Assembly: GCF_900101465.1 (NCBI RefSeq)
Contig: NZ_FMZM01000001.1
Coordinates: 1-64,000 of the forward strand
From: Nocardioides lianchengensis
GTDB taxonomy: Bacteria > Actinomycetota > Actinomycetes > Propionibacteriales > Nocardioidaceae
DNA: 64,000 nucleotides
Direction of reading: 5' to 3'
Positions 1 to 8,052 of the stretch are shown here, in pieces. The notes under the pieces were generated by a model that was given only the letters and a program-made list of their open reading frames with translations, did not search any database and was not told where the DNA came from. The position numbers and the translations under genes were made by a program. Numbering within the stretch: the first letter of the stretch is position 1; each line of letters begins with the position of its first letter.

Positions 1-2
1 TG

Positions 3-1019
3 GACGAGGAGCGGCAGCGGGTCTACGTGTCGAACCGGGACCACCGGTTGAACCCGCCGGGTGAGGAGACCGTCCCGGTCGCCGTCACCGTCAGCGAGCG
101 GATCCTCGAGGGCGGCAACCCGGACCCCGAGCCGGAGCCCGAGCCCGAGCCGGAGCCCGAGGTGCCGGCGGGGACGGCGTACACGCCGAGGTCGCTCACC
201 GCGATCCCGGACGCCTCGGACACGGCGACCGACGACCGCCCGGTCGGCTCGGTGGTCGAGCAGTCGACCGGCCACGTCTACGTCGCCAACGAGCAGCGGC
301 CGGCCCGGATCCGGGTGATCGACCCGGTGGCCGACACGACGCTGCGCACCATCACGGTGCCGAACGCGGCCGAGGAGGGCGTGCGCGACGTGGCGCTCGA
401 CGAGGCCAAGGACGAGCTGTACGTCGCCTACGCCAACAAGTGGGTGGTCCTCGACCAGGCGTCGGGTGAGGTCAAGCGGGGTCCGTTCGACTTCGACGCG
501 AACGTGCGGGGCATCGACGTCGACCTGGCGCGGGGCCGGGTGCTCGGGGCGACCCGCGGCACCGGGTTCCTCGTGGCCGACGCGACGACCGGCGCCCAGG
601 TGCAGAAGGTCGAGCTCCCGGGCGCGGCCTGGACCTCGCACGGCGTCGCCTACGACGCGGTCCACGACCGGGTCTACCTCTCCAACGAGAACGCGGCCGG
701 CACGGTCGGGCTCCGGGTGCTGGACGGGTCGACGTACGCCCTGCTCAGCGAGGTCGCGACGGCGGCCCCGAGCTGGCGCTCCGTCGCGGTCGACCCGGTC
801 GCCGGCCGGGTCTACCTGGGCCACGCGGCGACGACCTTCGACGCCTCCGGGGTGACGGTGCTCAGCACGACCGACCTCTCGCAGGTCGCGCGGCTGTCGG
901 CGCACGCCTTCGGCAACAAGGTGTACGGCGTCTCGGTCGACACCCGGCACGGGCGGGTCTACGTCTCGGCGCGGGACCGCTACCCGACCGGGCTGGTCCA
1001 GCTGCAGCGCGGCGCCTGA
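3..1019 (+). CDS. Surface YVTN/YncE-like beta-propeller protein, 5' end outside window
   Basis: The frame is open to the first base, so this is the C-terminal part (338 residues visible) of a longer protein. After an acidic-proline linker of alternating Glu-Pro (about bases 127-165) come repeated blades of the type G-x-VYVA/VYLS-N and D-x-x-x-x-RVY, characteristic of YVTN/NHL beta-propellers that form extracellular or wall-associated domains. The linker probably tethers or spaces two propeller parts, since the residues before it (RQRVYVSNRD) also look like a blade. No membrane anchor follows the propeller; the protein ends at LQRGA. A strong hairpin follows the stop. The specific ligand cannot be told from sequence. 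Confidence 0.75.
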   Translation, partial: DEERQRVYVSNRDHRLNPPGEETVPVAVTVSERILEGGNPDPEPEPEPEPEPEVPAGTAYTPRSLTAIPDASDTATDDRPVGSVVEQSTGHVYVANEQRPARIRVIDPVADTTLRTITVPNAAEEGVRDVALDEAKDELYVAYANKWVVLDQASGEVKRGPFDFDANVRGIDVDLARGRVLGATRGTGFLVADATTGAQVQKVELPGAAWTSHGVAYDAVHDRVYLSNENAAGTVGLRVLDGSTYALLSEVATAAPSWRSVAVDPVAGRVYLGHAATTFDASGVTVLSTTDLSQVARLSAHAFGNKVYGVSVDTRHGRVYVSARDRYPTGLVQLQRGA

Positions 1020-1029
1020 GCCACCCACG

Positions 1030-1066
1030 ACGCCGGCCCCCGGGGAATCCTCCCGGGGGCCGGCGT
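1030..1066. terminator. Bidirectional hairpin terminator between convergent genes
   Basis: A perfect 15-bp inverted repeat (arms 1030-1044 and 1052-1066, 7-base loop) lies between the plus-strand propeller gene ending at 1019 and the minus-strand VOC gene ending at 1081. No T tract, as usual in high-GC actinobacteria. It can serve both strands. Confidence 0.75.
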
Positions 1067-1080
1067 CGCTGTCGCTCGGG

Positions 1081-1512
1081 TCAGCTGAGTGGTGCGGTCA
1101 GCTCGATGTTGATGTCATCGGGGTCCTGGAAGGACAGGATCGCCATGCCGGCGTCACTGAGGTCGGTCACCTCGCCGTGCTCGATGTCGGCGTCGGTGAG
1201 GGCGGCGGCCGCGCTGATCAGGTCGGCGCGTGATCCGACCGCGAAGCTCACGTGGTCGAGGCCCGTGGTCGCCGACTCGAACGACGTGCTCCCGACCGGC
1301 CGCAGGCCGAAGAGCGTGCCCTGCGGGGTCTGGTAGACGACGCCGCCGTAGAACTGCTCGGCCGACTCGCGGACGCCGGGCTCGTCGACGTGCGGCGAGG
1401 CGTCGACCGCGGTCGGCCAGCCGAAGACCCGGTCGTAGAAGGCCTTCGAGCGGGCGATGTCGGTGACGGTGAGGCGGACGTGGGCGAAGCCGGAGCTGTC
1501 GATGAGAGCCAT
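1081..1512 (-). CDS. VOC family (glyoxalase/dioxygenase fold) protein
   Basis: A 143-residue protein with two beta-alpha-beta-beta-beta modules of the vicinal oxygen chelate superfamily. The candidate metal ligands are present: His11 at the start of module 1 (FAHVRLTV), His87 at the start of module 2 (LDHVSF) and Glu137 in the last strand (INIEL). A metal-dependent lyase, dioxygenase or isomerase activity is therefore possible, but the substrate is unknown. It lies 16 bases downstream of a second VOC gene on the same strand, and the two are probably co-transcribed from the promoter region shared with the divergent TetR gene. Confidence 0.8.
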   Translation of the reverse strand: MALIDSSGFAHVRLTVTDIARSKAFYDRVFGWPTAVDASPHVDEPGVRESAEQFYGGVVYQTPQGTLFGLRPVGSTSFESATTGLDHVSFAVGSRADLISAAAALTDADIEHGEVTDLSDAGMAILSFQDPDDINIELTAPLS

Positions 1513-1528
1513 GGCCTCCGGTACCCGG

Positions 1529-1894
1529 TCAGTCCAGCGGCGAGACCCGGATCAGGTTGCCGTCCGGGTCGGCCACCACGAAGGTCCGCCCGAAGACGTC
1601 GTCGTACGGCGCCTCGACCTCGGTCGCGCCCTGCGCGGTCCAGGCGGTGAACAGCTCGTCCACCGCCGCCGCCGACCCCGGCACCATCAGGCCGACCTCG
1701 GAGGTGCGGACGACCTCCGGGGCGACCCGGTCGGCCCGGCCGCTCCAGAGCGCGAAGAGCACGCCGGGCGCGACCTCGAAGGGCACGTACCGCGGGGTCG
1801 TCAGCTGCGGCTCCATGGCGAACAGGTCGCGGTAGAACGCGGTGGATCGCTCGACGTCGGTGACGTAGAGCAGGAACAGGTTCGGTGCGGTCAT
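1529..1894 (-). CDS. VOC family protein lacking obvious metal ligands
   Basis: A 121-residue single VOC protein (NLFLLYVTDVERSTAFYRDLF at the N terminus, FVVADPDGNLIRVS at the C terminus). The position normally holding the first metal His is Leu, and the final-strand Glu is replaced by Arg, so it may bind a small molecule rather than catalyse, like bleomycin-resistance-type members. It is the first gene of a minus-strand pair and is divergent from the TetR regulator at 1994, whose ligand or target it may share. Function is inferred from fold only. Confidence 0.75.
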   Translation of the reverse strand: MTAPNLFLLYVTDVERSTAFYRDLFAMEPQLTTPRYVPFEVAPGVLFALWSGRADRVAPEVVRTSEVGLMVPGSAAAVDELFTAWTAQGATEVEAPYDDVFGRTFVVADPDGNLIRVSPLD

Positions 1895-1947
1895 GGCTCC
1901 ACGGTGTCGGCGATTGCGGTCAGATCCCGACCGTTGTCCGACTTCTG

Positions 1948-1966
1948 ACCTGAACGTGTGTCAGGT
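1948..1966. promoter_or_regulatory. Inverted repeat in divergent promoter region, candidate TetR operator
   Basis: Arms acctga (1948-1953) and tcaggt (1961-1966) are separated by 7 bases in the 99-base gap between the VOC pair (start 1894) and the TetR gene (start 1994). A TACATT box at 1982-1987 could be the TetR -10. TetR proteins commonly bind such sites and repress themselves and the divergent gene. The arms are short, so support is weak. Confidence 0.35.
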
Positions 1967-1993
1967 TCGACTCCTGCGGCCTACATTCCCCTC

Positions 1994-2623
1994 ATGTCGC
2001 TGCACTCCGTCGAGCCCGCCCCGCGCCGCCGGGTCCCGACCCAGGCCCGCAGTCGCCGCCGGGTCGAGGGCGTCCTCGACGCTGCGGCCGCGGTCGTCCT
2101 CGAGCACGGCGTCGCCGCGCTGACGACCCGCGAGATCGCCCGGGTCTCGGGCATGCCGGTCGCCTCGCTCTACCAGTACTTCGCCGACAAGGAGGAGGTG
2201 CTGCTCGCGCTCGTGGAGCGCGACATGGCCGAGATGGACGAGCAGGTCCTCGCCGACCTCGCCGCCCTCCCCGAGGAGGACCGGACGATCGCCGGGATCG
2301 TGGGCGCGACCATGGCCGCCTTCGTGAAGGTCTACGACCGCCGCCCCGCCTTCGTCGAGGTCTACCTGCGCGGGCGTACCAACGCCGCCGTGGCGCAGTT
2401 CGGTCGCGACCACAACGCGCGCGTGGCGCGCACCCTGCGGGAGTACGCCGCCGACCTCGGCCTGGTCCGCCCCAGCCTCACCGACCCGCTGGTCGAGCTG
2501 GCGGTGGAGGTCGGCGACCGGGTCTTCCAGCTCGCCTACGAGCGGCGCTCCGGGGGCGACCGCGCGCTGGTCGCCGAGGGCGTCGCGATGGTCACGGCCT
2601 ACCTCGAGCGGTACGCCGCATGA
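1994..2623 (+). CDS. TetR/AcrR family transcriptional regulator
   Basis: A 209-residue regulator. The N-terminal helix-turn-helix is clear: EHGVAALTTREIARVSGMP followed by VASLYQYFADKEEVL (about residues 33-66). The rest is the helical ligand-binding domain. I start it at ATG 1994 (MSLHSVEPAPRRR) because the basic arm before the HTH begins there and the open frame upstream (to 1958) runs through the candidate operator. Its stop overlaps the aldolase start (2620-2623, ATGA), so it heads an operon with an aldolase and a sugar kinase and probably controls them. The inducer is unknown. Confidence 0.9.
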   Translation: MSLHSVEPAPRRRVPTQARSRRRVEGVLDAAAAVVLEHGVAALTTREIARVSGMPVASLYQYFADKEEVLLALVERDMAEMDEQVLADLAALPEEDRTIAGIVGATMAAFVKVYDRRPAFVEVYLRGRTNAAVAQFGRDHNARVARTLREYAADLGLVRPSLTDPLVELAVEVGDRVFQLAYERRSGGDRALVAEGVAMVTAYLERYAA

Positions 2624-3267
2624 CCGACCAGTTCCGCGCCGCCGTCGCCTCCGCTGCCCGCCGCCTGGCCGCGGAGGGACTGCTGATCGGCACCGCCGGC
2701 AACGTCTCCCTGCGCTCCGGTGACCGGGTCGCGGTCACCTCCTCCGGCCTGGACCTCGCCGAGTGCCGGCTCGAGGACGTCACCGTCGTGTCGCTCACGG
2801 GCCGGGTCCTCGCCGGCCGGCTCCAGCCGACCTCCGAGCTGGGCCTGCACCTCGGCGTCTACGCCGACACCGACGCGAGCGCGGTCGTGCACACGCACGC
2901 GCCGTACGCGACGGCGCTGGCGTGCGTCCTCGACGAGCTGCCGGTCGTCCACTACCAGCAGCTGCTGCTGGGCGGGTCGGTCCGCGTCGCGCCGTACGCC
3001 ACCTTCGGGACGCCGGAGCTGGCCGCCCACGTGCGGGACGCGCTGGCCGGCCGCCAGGCCGCGCTGATGGCCAGCCACGGCTCGGTGACCGTCGGGACGA
3101 CGCTGGAGCAGGCGGTCGACCACGCGCTGCTGCTCGAGTGGTTGGCGGCGCTCTACCACCGGGCCAGTGCGCTCGGCCCGGTCCGCGTCCTGTCCGAGGA
3201 GGACCAGGTCGCCGTCATCACGGCCGCGCTCGCGCGCGGCTACGGAACCCCGCAGGAGAACCCATGA
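2620..3267 (+). CDS. Class II aldolase/adducin family protein (fuculose-phosphate-aldolase-like)
   Basis: A 215-residue member of the zinc-dependent class II aldolase family that includes FucA, AraD and MtnB. The zinc site is visible: His91 and His93 in VVHTHAPYA and His153 in ASHGSV, with Glu73 in TSELGLH as the likely catalytic acid. Such enzymes cleave ketose 1-phosphates to DHAP and an aldehyde, or epimerise or dehydrate sugar phosphates. The gene overlaps both neighbours by ATGA and is followed by a PfkB kinase that could supply its phosphorylated substrate. The exact sugar cannot be told. Confidence 0.85.
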   Translation: MTDQFRAAVASAARRLAAEGLLIGTAGNVSLRSGDRVAVTSSGLDLAECRLEDVTVVSLTGRVLAGRLQPTSELGLHLGVYADTDASAVVHTHAPYATALACVLDELPVVHYQQLLLGGSVRVAPYATFGTPELAAHVRDALAGRQAALMASHGSVTVGTTLEQAVDHALLLEWLAALYHRASALGPVRVLSEEDQVAVITAALARGYGTPQENP

Positions 3268-4199
3268 AGATCGCCGCCGTCGGCGTGCACGTCCTCGACA
3301 CCCACGTCATCGGGATCGATTCCATCCCCGCCGGCTCGGACGGCCAGCTGGTCGAGCAGATCCGGTTCTCGCCGGCCGGCACCGCCGGCGGCACGGCCGT
3401 CGTGCTCGCGCGGCTGGGCGCCGAGGTGGCGTCGTACGGCGCCGTCGGGACCGACCCGATCGCCTCGGTGCTGCTCGACCTGCTGGCCGCGGAGGGCGTC
3501 TCCGTGGCCGGGCTGGTCCGCAAGGACGACCACCAGACCTCGTCGTCGGTGATCCCGGTCCGGCCGAACGGCGACCGGCCGGCCTGGCACTGCATCGGCG
3601 CCAACGGCGCCTTCACCCTCGACGACCTGCCGGCCGACGCGCTCGAGGGCGTCACCCACCTGCACCTCGGCGGGCCGGAGTTCCTCGGCGGTCCGGCGGC
3701 CGGCGAGCTGCTCGCCCGGGCCCGCTCGCTCGGCATCGTGACGTCGCTGGACGTCCTGGCGCCCGGGGATCCCGACATGCTCGCCTGGATCAGGGACGCG
3801 CTGCCGCACACCGACTACCTGCTGCCCAACGACGAGCAGGTGCTCGGCTTCACCGGCGCCTCGTCGCTGGTCGACGGCGCGCGGGCGCTGGTGGAGGCCG
3901 GAGCCGGCTGCGTGGCCGCGACTGCCGGTGCCCGCGGGGCCGTCGTCGTCACCGCCGACTCGGTCGTCGAGGTCCCGGCGTACGACGTCCCGGTCGTCGA
4001 CACCACCGGCTGCGGCGACGCCTTCTCCGCCGGCTTCCTGCGCGGCCTGGCCCTCGGCCGCGACCTGCGCGGCGCCGCCGAGCTCGGCTGCGCCACCGCC
4101 GGCCAGGTGGCGGCCGGCCTCGGCACCGACGCCGGGTCCTACTCGCTCGACTCGGTGCTGGCCGTCGTGGCGGCCGGGGTGACGCGCCAGCTGTCGTGA
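3264..4199 (+). CDS. PfkB family carbohydrate kinase
   Basis: A 311-residue ribokinase-family kinase starting at ATG 3264, which overlaps the aldolase stop. The PfkB signature DTTGCGDAFSAGFLRGL is present, with catalytic Asp252. The N terminus has the usual GTAGGTA-type substrate loop (AGTAGGTAVVLARLGAEV), then the lid and central Rossmann-like sheet. It phosphorylates a sugar or nucleoside, probably the substrate fed to the aldolase encoded just before it. TetR, aldolase and kinase overlap by four bases each, so expression is coupled. Confidence 0.88.
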   Translation: MKIAAVGVHVLDTHVIGIDSIPAGSDGQLVEQIRFSPAGTAGGTAVVLARLGAEVASYGAVGTDPIASVLLDLLAAEGVSVAGLVRKDDHQTSSSVIPVRPNGDRPAWHCIGANGAFTLDDLPADALEGVTHLHLGGPEFLGGPAAGELLARARSLGIVTSLDVLAPGDPDMLAWIRDALPHTDYLLPNDEQVLGFTGASSLVDGARALVEAGAGCVAATAGARGAVVVTADSVVEVPAYDVPVVDTTGCGDAFSAGFLRGLALGRDLRGAAELGCATAGQVAAGLGTDAGSYSLDSVLAVVAAGVTRQLS

Positions 4200-4219
4200 C
4201 AGCGAGGTCGGCCCGCGGC

Positions 4220-4327
4220 TCAGACCGGCGCGGGCTCGGCCGGCGGCGGGGTGTCGGGGATCGGGGTGGGGTCGCCGCTGGGGACGACCTCGGGCTCGGG
4301 CAGCGGCTCGGTCGGGATGGTGGTCAT
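4220..4327 (-). CDS. Small acidic proline-rich protein (35 aa)
   Basis: A short frame beginning MTTIPTEPLPEPEV and ending PPPAEPAPV, 35 residues, almost entirely Pro, Glu, Thr and Asp and therefore disordered. No known domain. It lies on the minus strand after the decarboxylase gene, separated from it by a long hairpin, and converges on the PfkB gene. Low-complexity Pro/Glu composition is easy to get by chance in this DNA, but the clean ATG and short compact frame argue for a real small protein. Confidence 0.4.
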   Translation of the reverse strand: MTTIPTEPLPEPEVVPSGDPTPIPDTPPPAEPAPV

Positions 4328-4357
4328 GGATGACCGGTACCCGCCGCCCCCGCTGTC

Positions 4358-4411
4358 ACGCGGTGTCCACCGCTCACCTGCGGTGCTGCGGCGCAGCGGT
4401 GGACACCGCGT
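4358..4411 (-). terminator. Long hairpin at the end of the decarboxylase gene
   Basis: A perfect 17-bp inverted repeat (arms 4358-4374 and 4395-4411) with a 20-base loop. The right arm ends at the last base of the decarboxylase stop codon on the minus strand, so it should act as the terminator of the transporter-decarboxylase operon. It also lies 31 bases before the small proline-rich gene, so it could instead attenuate read-through into it. Confidence 0.65.
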
Positions 4412-5856
4412 TACAGCGGCGTCGGTCCGCCCGCGGCGCCGCGCACCGGGCGCGACAGGCGGTCGAGGAACGCGACCAGCAGGGCCTCGCGCATGGCCGG
4501 GCTGGCCAGGTCGAGCATCGCGTTCACCTCGGCCATCCGACCCGGCAGCTCCAGCGAGCCGGAGTCGGACTCGCCGACCAGGCCGGAGGCGGCGAGCAGG
4601 CCGTCGAAGTCGTCGTCGGAGAGCGTGGCCGGGTCGAGGGCGGCGATGAAGGCGGCGACGCCCGGGTCGACCGCCACCGGTCCCGCGGCGACCGCGGCGG
4701 CGACCGACTCCCCGAGGGCGGTCAGGAACTCGTCGACCGAGGCGAGGGTGGCGGCGCTGACCGAGAGGTGCACGGTGGCCCGGTGGCCGTCGTACGACAT
4801 CTGCGGCTGGACGTACCAGCCGCGCGCCGCCATCTCGTCGCAGATCGTGAAGGGGTCGCACGAGTCGTCGGTGGCCAGGGCGACCAGCGTCGAGTCAGGC
4901 GGTACGACGACCCGCAGCGGCGCGGCGATCCCGGCGACGATCCGGTCGACCGCCTCGAAGACGTCGCGCGAGAGCCGTAGGTAGCCCTCGTCGCCCAGCG
5001 TCTCCAGCACCGCCCAGGCGCCGGCGAGCGGGCCGCCGGACTTCGTCGACTGCATCGTCGAGTTCAGCATCGTGTAGCCCGGCCAGGACGCGGACGCGAA
5101 GAACTGCGGCCGCCGGTGCGCGGGCGTGCGGTGCAGCAGCACCGAGGTGCCCTTGGGGGCGTAGCCGTACTTGTGCAGGTCGACCGAGATCGACGTGACG
5201 CCCTCGACCGCGAAGGTCCACGGCGGGACCGGCCGGCCGAGGCGGGCGGCGTACGGCAGCACCCAGCCGCCGATGCACGCGTCGACGTGGCAGCGGATCC
5301 CGCGCGCGGCGGCATCAGTGGCGATCGCCTCGACCGGGTCCACGACCCCGTGCGCGTACGACGGCGCGCTGACCACGACCAGCACGGTCGAGTCGTCGGT
5401 CGCCGCGGCCATCGCGGCCGGATCGGCGCGGAAGTCGGCGCTGACCGGGACCTGGCGGATCTCGACACCGAAGTAGTGGGCGGCCTTGTGGAACGCGGCG
5501 TGCACGGTGGTCGGCACCACGATGGTGGGCGTCGTGACATCCAGCCGGCTGTCGCGCGCGGACTGCACCGCGAGCAGCACCGACTCGGTGCCGCCGGACG
5601 TGATCGTGCCGACGGCCGAGGGCGGCGCGTCGAGCAGGTCGGCGGCGAAGCCGACCACGTCGTTCTCCATCTGCAGCAGGCTCGGGAACGCGGTCGGGTC
5701 GAGGCCGTTGGAGCCGGCGTACGCCGCCACCGCCTCGCGGCCGACCCGGTCGACCTCGGCGAGCCCGGAGTCGTAGACGTAGGCGAGGGTGCGGCCGCCG
5801 TGGACCGGCAGGTCGGCGGACTGCAGCTTGCGCAGGCGGGCGAGGACGTCGGACAT
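4411..5856 (-). CDS. PLP-dependent decarboxylase / sphingosine-phosphate-lyase-like protein
   Basis: A 481-residue fold-type I PLP enzyme of the group II decarboxylase/S1P-lyase family. Seen: GGTESVLLAV (PLP phosphate binding), HVDACIGGW (Asp to the pyridine nitrogen), and VDLHKYGYAPKG with Lys229 as the Schiff-base lysine. Substrates in this family are amino acids (Glu, Tyr, Asp) or phosphorylated amino-alcohols. The start overlaps the transporter stop (TGATG at 5854-5858), so the pair probably imports a compound and breaks it down. Distinguishing decarboxylase from lyase needs phylogeny. Confidence 0.82.
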   Translation of the reverse strand: MSDVLARLRKLQSADLPVHGGRTLAYVYDSGLAEVDRVGREAVAAYAGSNGLDPTAFPSLLQMENDVVGFAADLLDAPPSAVGTITSGGTESVLLAVQSARDSRLDVTTPTIVVPTTVHAAFHKAAHYFGVEIRQVPVSADFRADPAAMAAATDDSTVLVVVSAPSYAHGVVDPVEAIATDAAARGIRCHVDACIGGWVLPYAARLGRPVPPWTFAVEGVTSISVDLHKYGYAPKGTSVLLHRTPAHRRPQFFASASWPGYTMLNSTMQSTKSGGPLAGAWAVLETLGDEGYLRLSRDVFEAVDRIVAGIAAPLRVVVPPDSTLVALATDDSCDPFTICDEMAARGWYVQPQMSYDGHRATVHLSVSAATLASVDEFLTALGESVAAAVAAGPVAVDPGVAAFIAALDPATLSDDDFDGLLAASGLVGESDSGSLELPGRMAEVNAMLDLASPAMREALLVAFLDRLSRPVRGAAGGPTPL

Positions 5857-7166
5857 CAGGCGGACACCTCCGAGGCGTCGAGGGAGTAGCGGCTCAGCCA
5901 CCACAGGCTGAGGAGGATCAGGATCGCGGGCAGGAGAGCGAAGCCGAGCACGATCGCGGTGACCGCGGAGTCCGGCTGGACGGCGTCCGCCCCCGAGCGA
6001 TAGCCGCCGAGCTGCAGCACCAGCGCGAAGACCGCGGGGCCGAGGGCCAGCCCGAAGGTCTCGCCGGCGGTCCACACCCCGGTGTAGACGCCGATCCGGT
6101 GCGAGCCGGTACGACGGGCGTCCACCGCCGCCGCGTCCGGCATCATCGCCATCGGGAAGACCTGACAGCCGGCGTACCCGACGCCCATCAGCACGACCGC
6201 GCCGACCAGCACGCCGAACGGCGCCGTGTCGGCCAGCGCGGCGACCAGGGCGCCGACCGCGAGGAAGAGCGAGGAGGCGACGTACCCGCGCTTCTTGCCG
6301 ATCCGCTGGCCCACGGCCGACCAGATCGGGGTCAGCAGCAGCGCCGGACCCACGAAGCCGGCGAACAGCACCGTGACGGCGCCCGTGCTGTCGAGCACGT
6401 CCTCGGCGAGGTAGTCGACCCCGGCGAGCACGCAGCCGACCGCCAGCGCCTGGACGACGAAGGTGACCAGCAGCAGCCGGAAGTCCCGCGCGCCGGCCAC
6501 GATCCGCAGCTGGTCGCGCAGCGTCCCGGCGCCGGGCTGGACGGTGCCGAGCGGCGCGGCCCGGGTGCCGCGGTAGGCCGACAGCACGCCCACCAGGATG
6601 ATCACCGCCATCGCGACGCCCATCAGCCGGTAGCCGTCCCGCCCGCCGACCTCGTCGCGGATGATCGGCGCGGTGGCGCCCGCGAGCAGGATCGTGAAGG
6701 CCAGGATCGCCACCCGCCAGGTCATCAGCCGGGTGCGCTCGTCGTACGACGGGGTCATCTCGGCGGGCATCGAGACGTAGGGCACCTGGAAGAACGCGTA
6801 CGCCGACGCGCAGGCCAGGAACATCACCAGCACCCAGGCGGCCTCCAGTCCGGTGGCCATGTCGGGCGCGGCGAACAGGAGCGCGAAGCAGACCGCGAGC
6901 GCGATGCCGGCCCGCAGCAGCCACGGGCGGCGCGGCCCGCGCGGGTCGACGGTGCGGTCGCTGATCCGGCCGGCGACCGGGTTGAGGACCACGTCCCACG
7001 CCTTCGGCAGGAACACGATGAAGCCGGCGGCGATCGCGGCGATGCCGACCTCGTCGGTGAGATACGGCAGCAGCATCAGGCCCGGGACGGTGCCGAAGGC
7101 GCCCGTCGCGACGGAGCCCGAGCCGTAGCCGATCCGGACGCTGCGGGGCAGGACGTGGTCGGTCAC
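5856..7166 (-). CDS. MFS transporter, GPH (glycoside-pentoside-hexuronide) type
   Basis: A 436-residue protein with about 12 hydrophobic segments. The motif KAWDVVLNPVAGRISDRT in the first loop, followed by GPRRPWLLRAG, is characteristic of MelB-like GPH symporters, and the N terminus (IGYGSGSVATGAF) matches the family. It sits in the membrane and probably imports a solute with a cation. It is translationally coupled to the downstream PLP enzyme. A symmetric element at 7189-7206 lies just upstream and may control it. The substrate is not identifiable. Confidence 0.82.
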   Translation of the reverse strand: MTDHVLPRSVRIGYGSGSVATGAFGTVPGLMLLPYLTDEVGIAAIAAGFIVFLPKAWDVVLNPVAGRISDRTVDPRGPRRPWLLRAGIALAVCFALLFAAPDMATGLEAAWVLVMFLACASAYAFFQVPYVSMPAEMTPSYDERTRLMTWRVAILAFTILLAGATAPIIRDEVGGRDGYRLMGVAMAVIILVGVLSAYRGTRAAPLGTVQPGAGTLRDQLRIVAGARDFRLLLVTFVVQALAVGCVLAGVDYLAEDVLDSTGAVTVLFAGFVGPALLLTPIWSAVGQRIGKKRGYVASSLFLAVGALVAALADTAPFGVLVGAVVLMGVGYAGCQVFPMAMMPDAAAVDARRTGSHRIGVYTGVWTAGETFGLALGPAVFALVLQLGGYRSGADAVQPDSAVTAIVLGFALLPAILILLSLWWLSRYSLDASEVSA

Positions 7167-7188
7167 CTGCGGGAGGCTAGCGGCAGTC

Positions 7189-7206
7189 TCCCCGGTGAAC
7201 CGGGGA
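7189..7206. promoter_or_regulatory. Palindrome upstream of the transporter operon, shared with the lon region
   Basis: Arms tccccggt (7189-7196) and accgggga (7199-7206) with a 2-base centre. Its 16-base core recurs as the exact reverse complement at 14912-14927 before lon. Relative to the transporter gene, which starts at 7166, it sits where a -35 region would be. Operator or terminator role is undecided. Confidence 0.45.
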
Positions 7207-7226
7207 AACCGCCGCCCGTCGAGACG

Positions 7227-7964
7227 TCAGATCCCGCAGTTCGGCGCGCTCCAGCTCCGCCCGCCCCGCAGGTCGACGTGCACGTGGTCGTCGTGGTCGG
7301 GGTAGCCCGGGCCGAAGATGCCGCCGTACCCGACGTGCGTGGCCTGCTGGGCGACCGGGCAGAACCCGCCGCTCACGGCCGCGAAGTCGAGGGCGTTGCC
7401 GTAGGTGTGCTGGCCGGTGCCGCTGCCGCCGACCTGCCGGTCGCAGGCCTGGGAGCGGAAGCCGCTGTTGACGGTGAGTGGCACGTTGCCGAGCCGCTGG
7501 CGCAGCGCCTCGGCCTTCCACATCGAGCGCTTCAGGTTCTCCTGCACCTGGGCCGCCGACACCGAGCCGCCGGAGTAGCCGCCCTGGCCGCAGCCGCCGC
7601 TGACCTCGGCCCAGTCGAAGTGGGCGGTCGAGCAGTCGGCGTCCTGGAGCTCGTAGATCTTCGCGTACGTCGCGGCCCCGGCCACGCCGTCGGCACCCAG
7701 GCCGTAGGCGGCCTGGAAGTTGCGCACCGCCTGCTCGGTCTGCGGGCCGAAGGAGCCGTCGACCCCCATGTTGACGCCGGAGCCGGCCCAGCCGGCCACC
7801 CGGGCCTGGAGCTCGGTGACGTCGGCGCCGGTCGCGCCGGAGGACAGGTTGCGGGACCAGGAGTAGCACTCGTCGGCGTGCGCGGCCGGTGGGTTCGCGG
7901 CGACCACCACGAGGCTGGTGACGACCAGCGCGAGGGCGGCGAGAGCGCGGCGGAGCAGGGACAT
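7227..7964 (-). CDS. Secreted peptidoglycan-binding / M15-type peptidase
   Basis: A 245-residue exported protein. A signal peptide (MSLLRRALAALALVVTSLVV, cleavage near AHA-DE) precedes a PG_binding_1 domain (about residues 40-105: GATGADVTELQARV, GVDGSFGPQTEQAVRNFQ) and a C-terminal peptidase M15_3/VanY-like domain (about 130-245). The zinc ligands are in GQHTYGNALDF and DDHVHVDL. Such enzymes trim D-Ala ends or cross-links of peptidoglycan outside the cell. Six Cys suggest disulphides. It is flanked by short gaps and seems monocistronic. Confidence 0.85.
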   Translation of the reverse strand: MSLLRRALAALALVVTSLVVVAANPPAAHADECYSWSRNLSSGATGADVTELQARVAGWAGSGVNMGVDGSFGPQTEQAVRNFQAAYGLGADGVAGAATYAKIYELQDADCSTAHFDWAEVSGGCGQGGYSGGSVSAAQVQENLKRSMWKAEALRQRLGNVPLTVNSGFRSQACDRQVGGSGTGQHTYGNALDFAAVSGGFCPVAQQATHVGYGGIFGPGYPDHDDHVHVDLRGGRSWSAPNCGI

Positions 7965-8052
7965 GGTCGGACCTTCCGAGAGGGGTCAGAACCCGTTCGA
8001 CCCTGCCACGGATCGCCGACACCCGACACCGGAAGGATCCGTCGGCGCGGGA

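Noticed and set aside
120..170. Gag/ccg repeat as a microsatellite or phase-variable tract
   Set aside because: It encodes a regular Glu-Pro linker in the correct frame with mixed third bases, as in many surface proteins.
1955..1985. T-arm-like sequence (caggttcgactcctg) suggesting a tRNA
   Set aside because: No matching acceptor, D or anticodon arms are found in the preceding 70 bases and there is no CCA or pairing partner; it overlaps the TetR promoter.
4411..6999. An 862-codon minus frame joining transporter and decarboxylase regions
   Set aside because: Only its last 481 codons are real; upstream it is an off-frame reading of the transporter gene.
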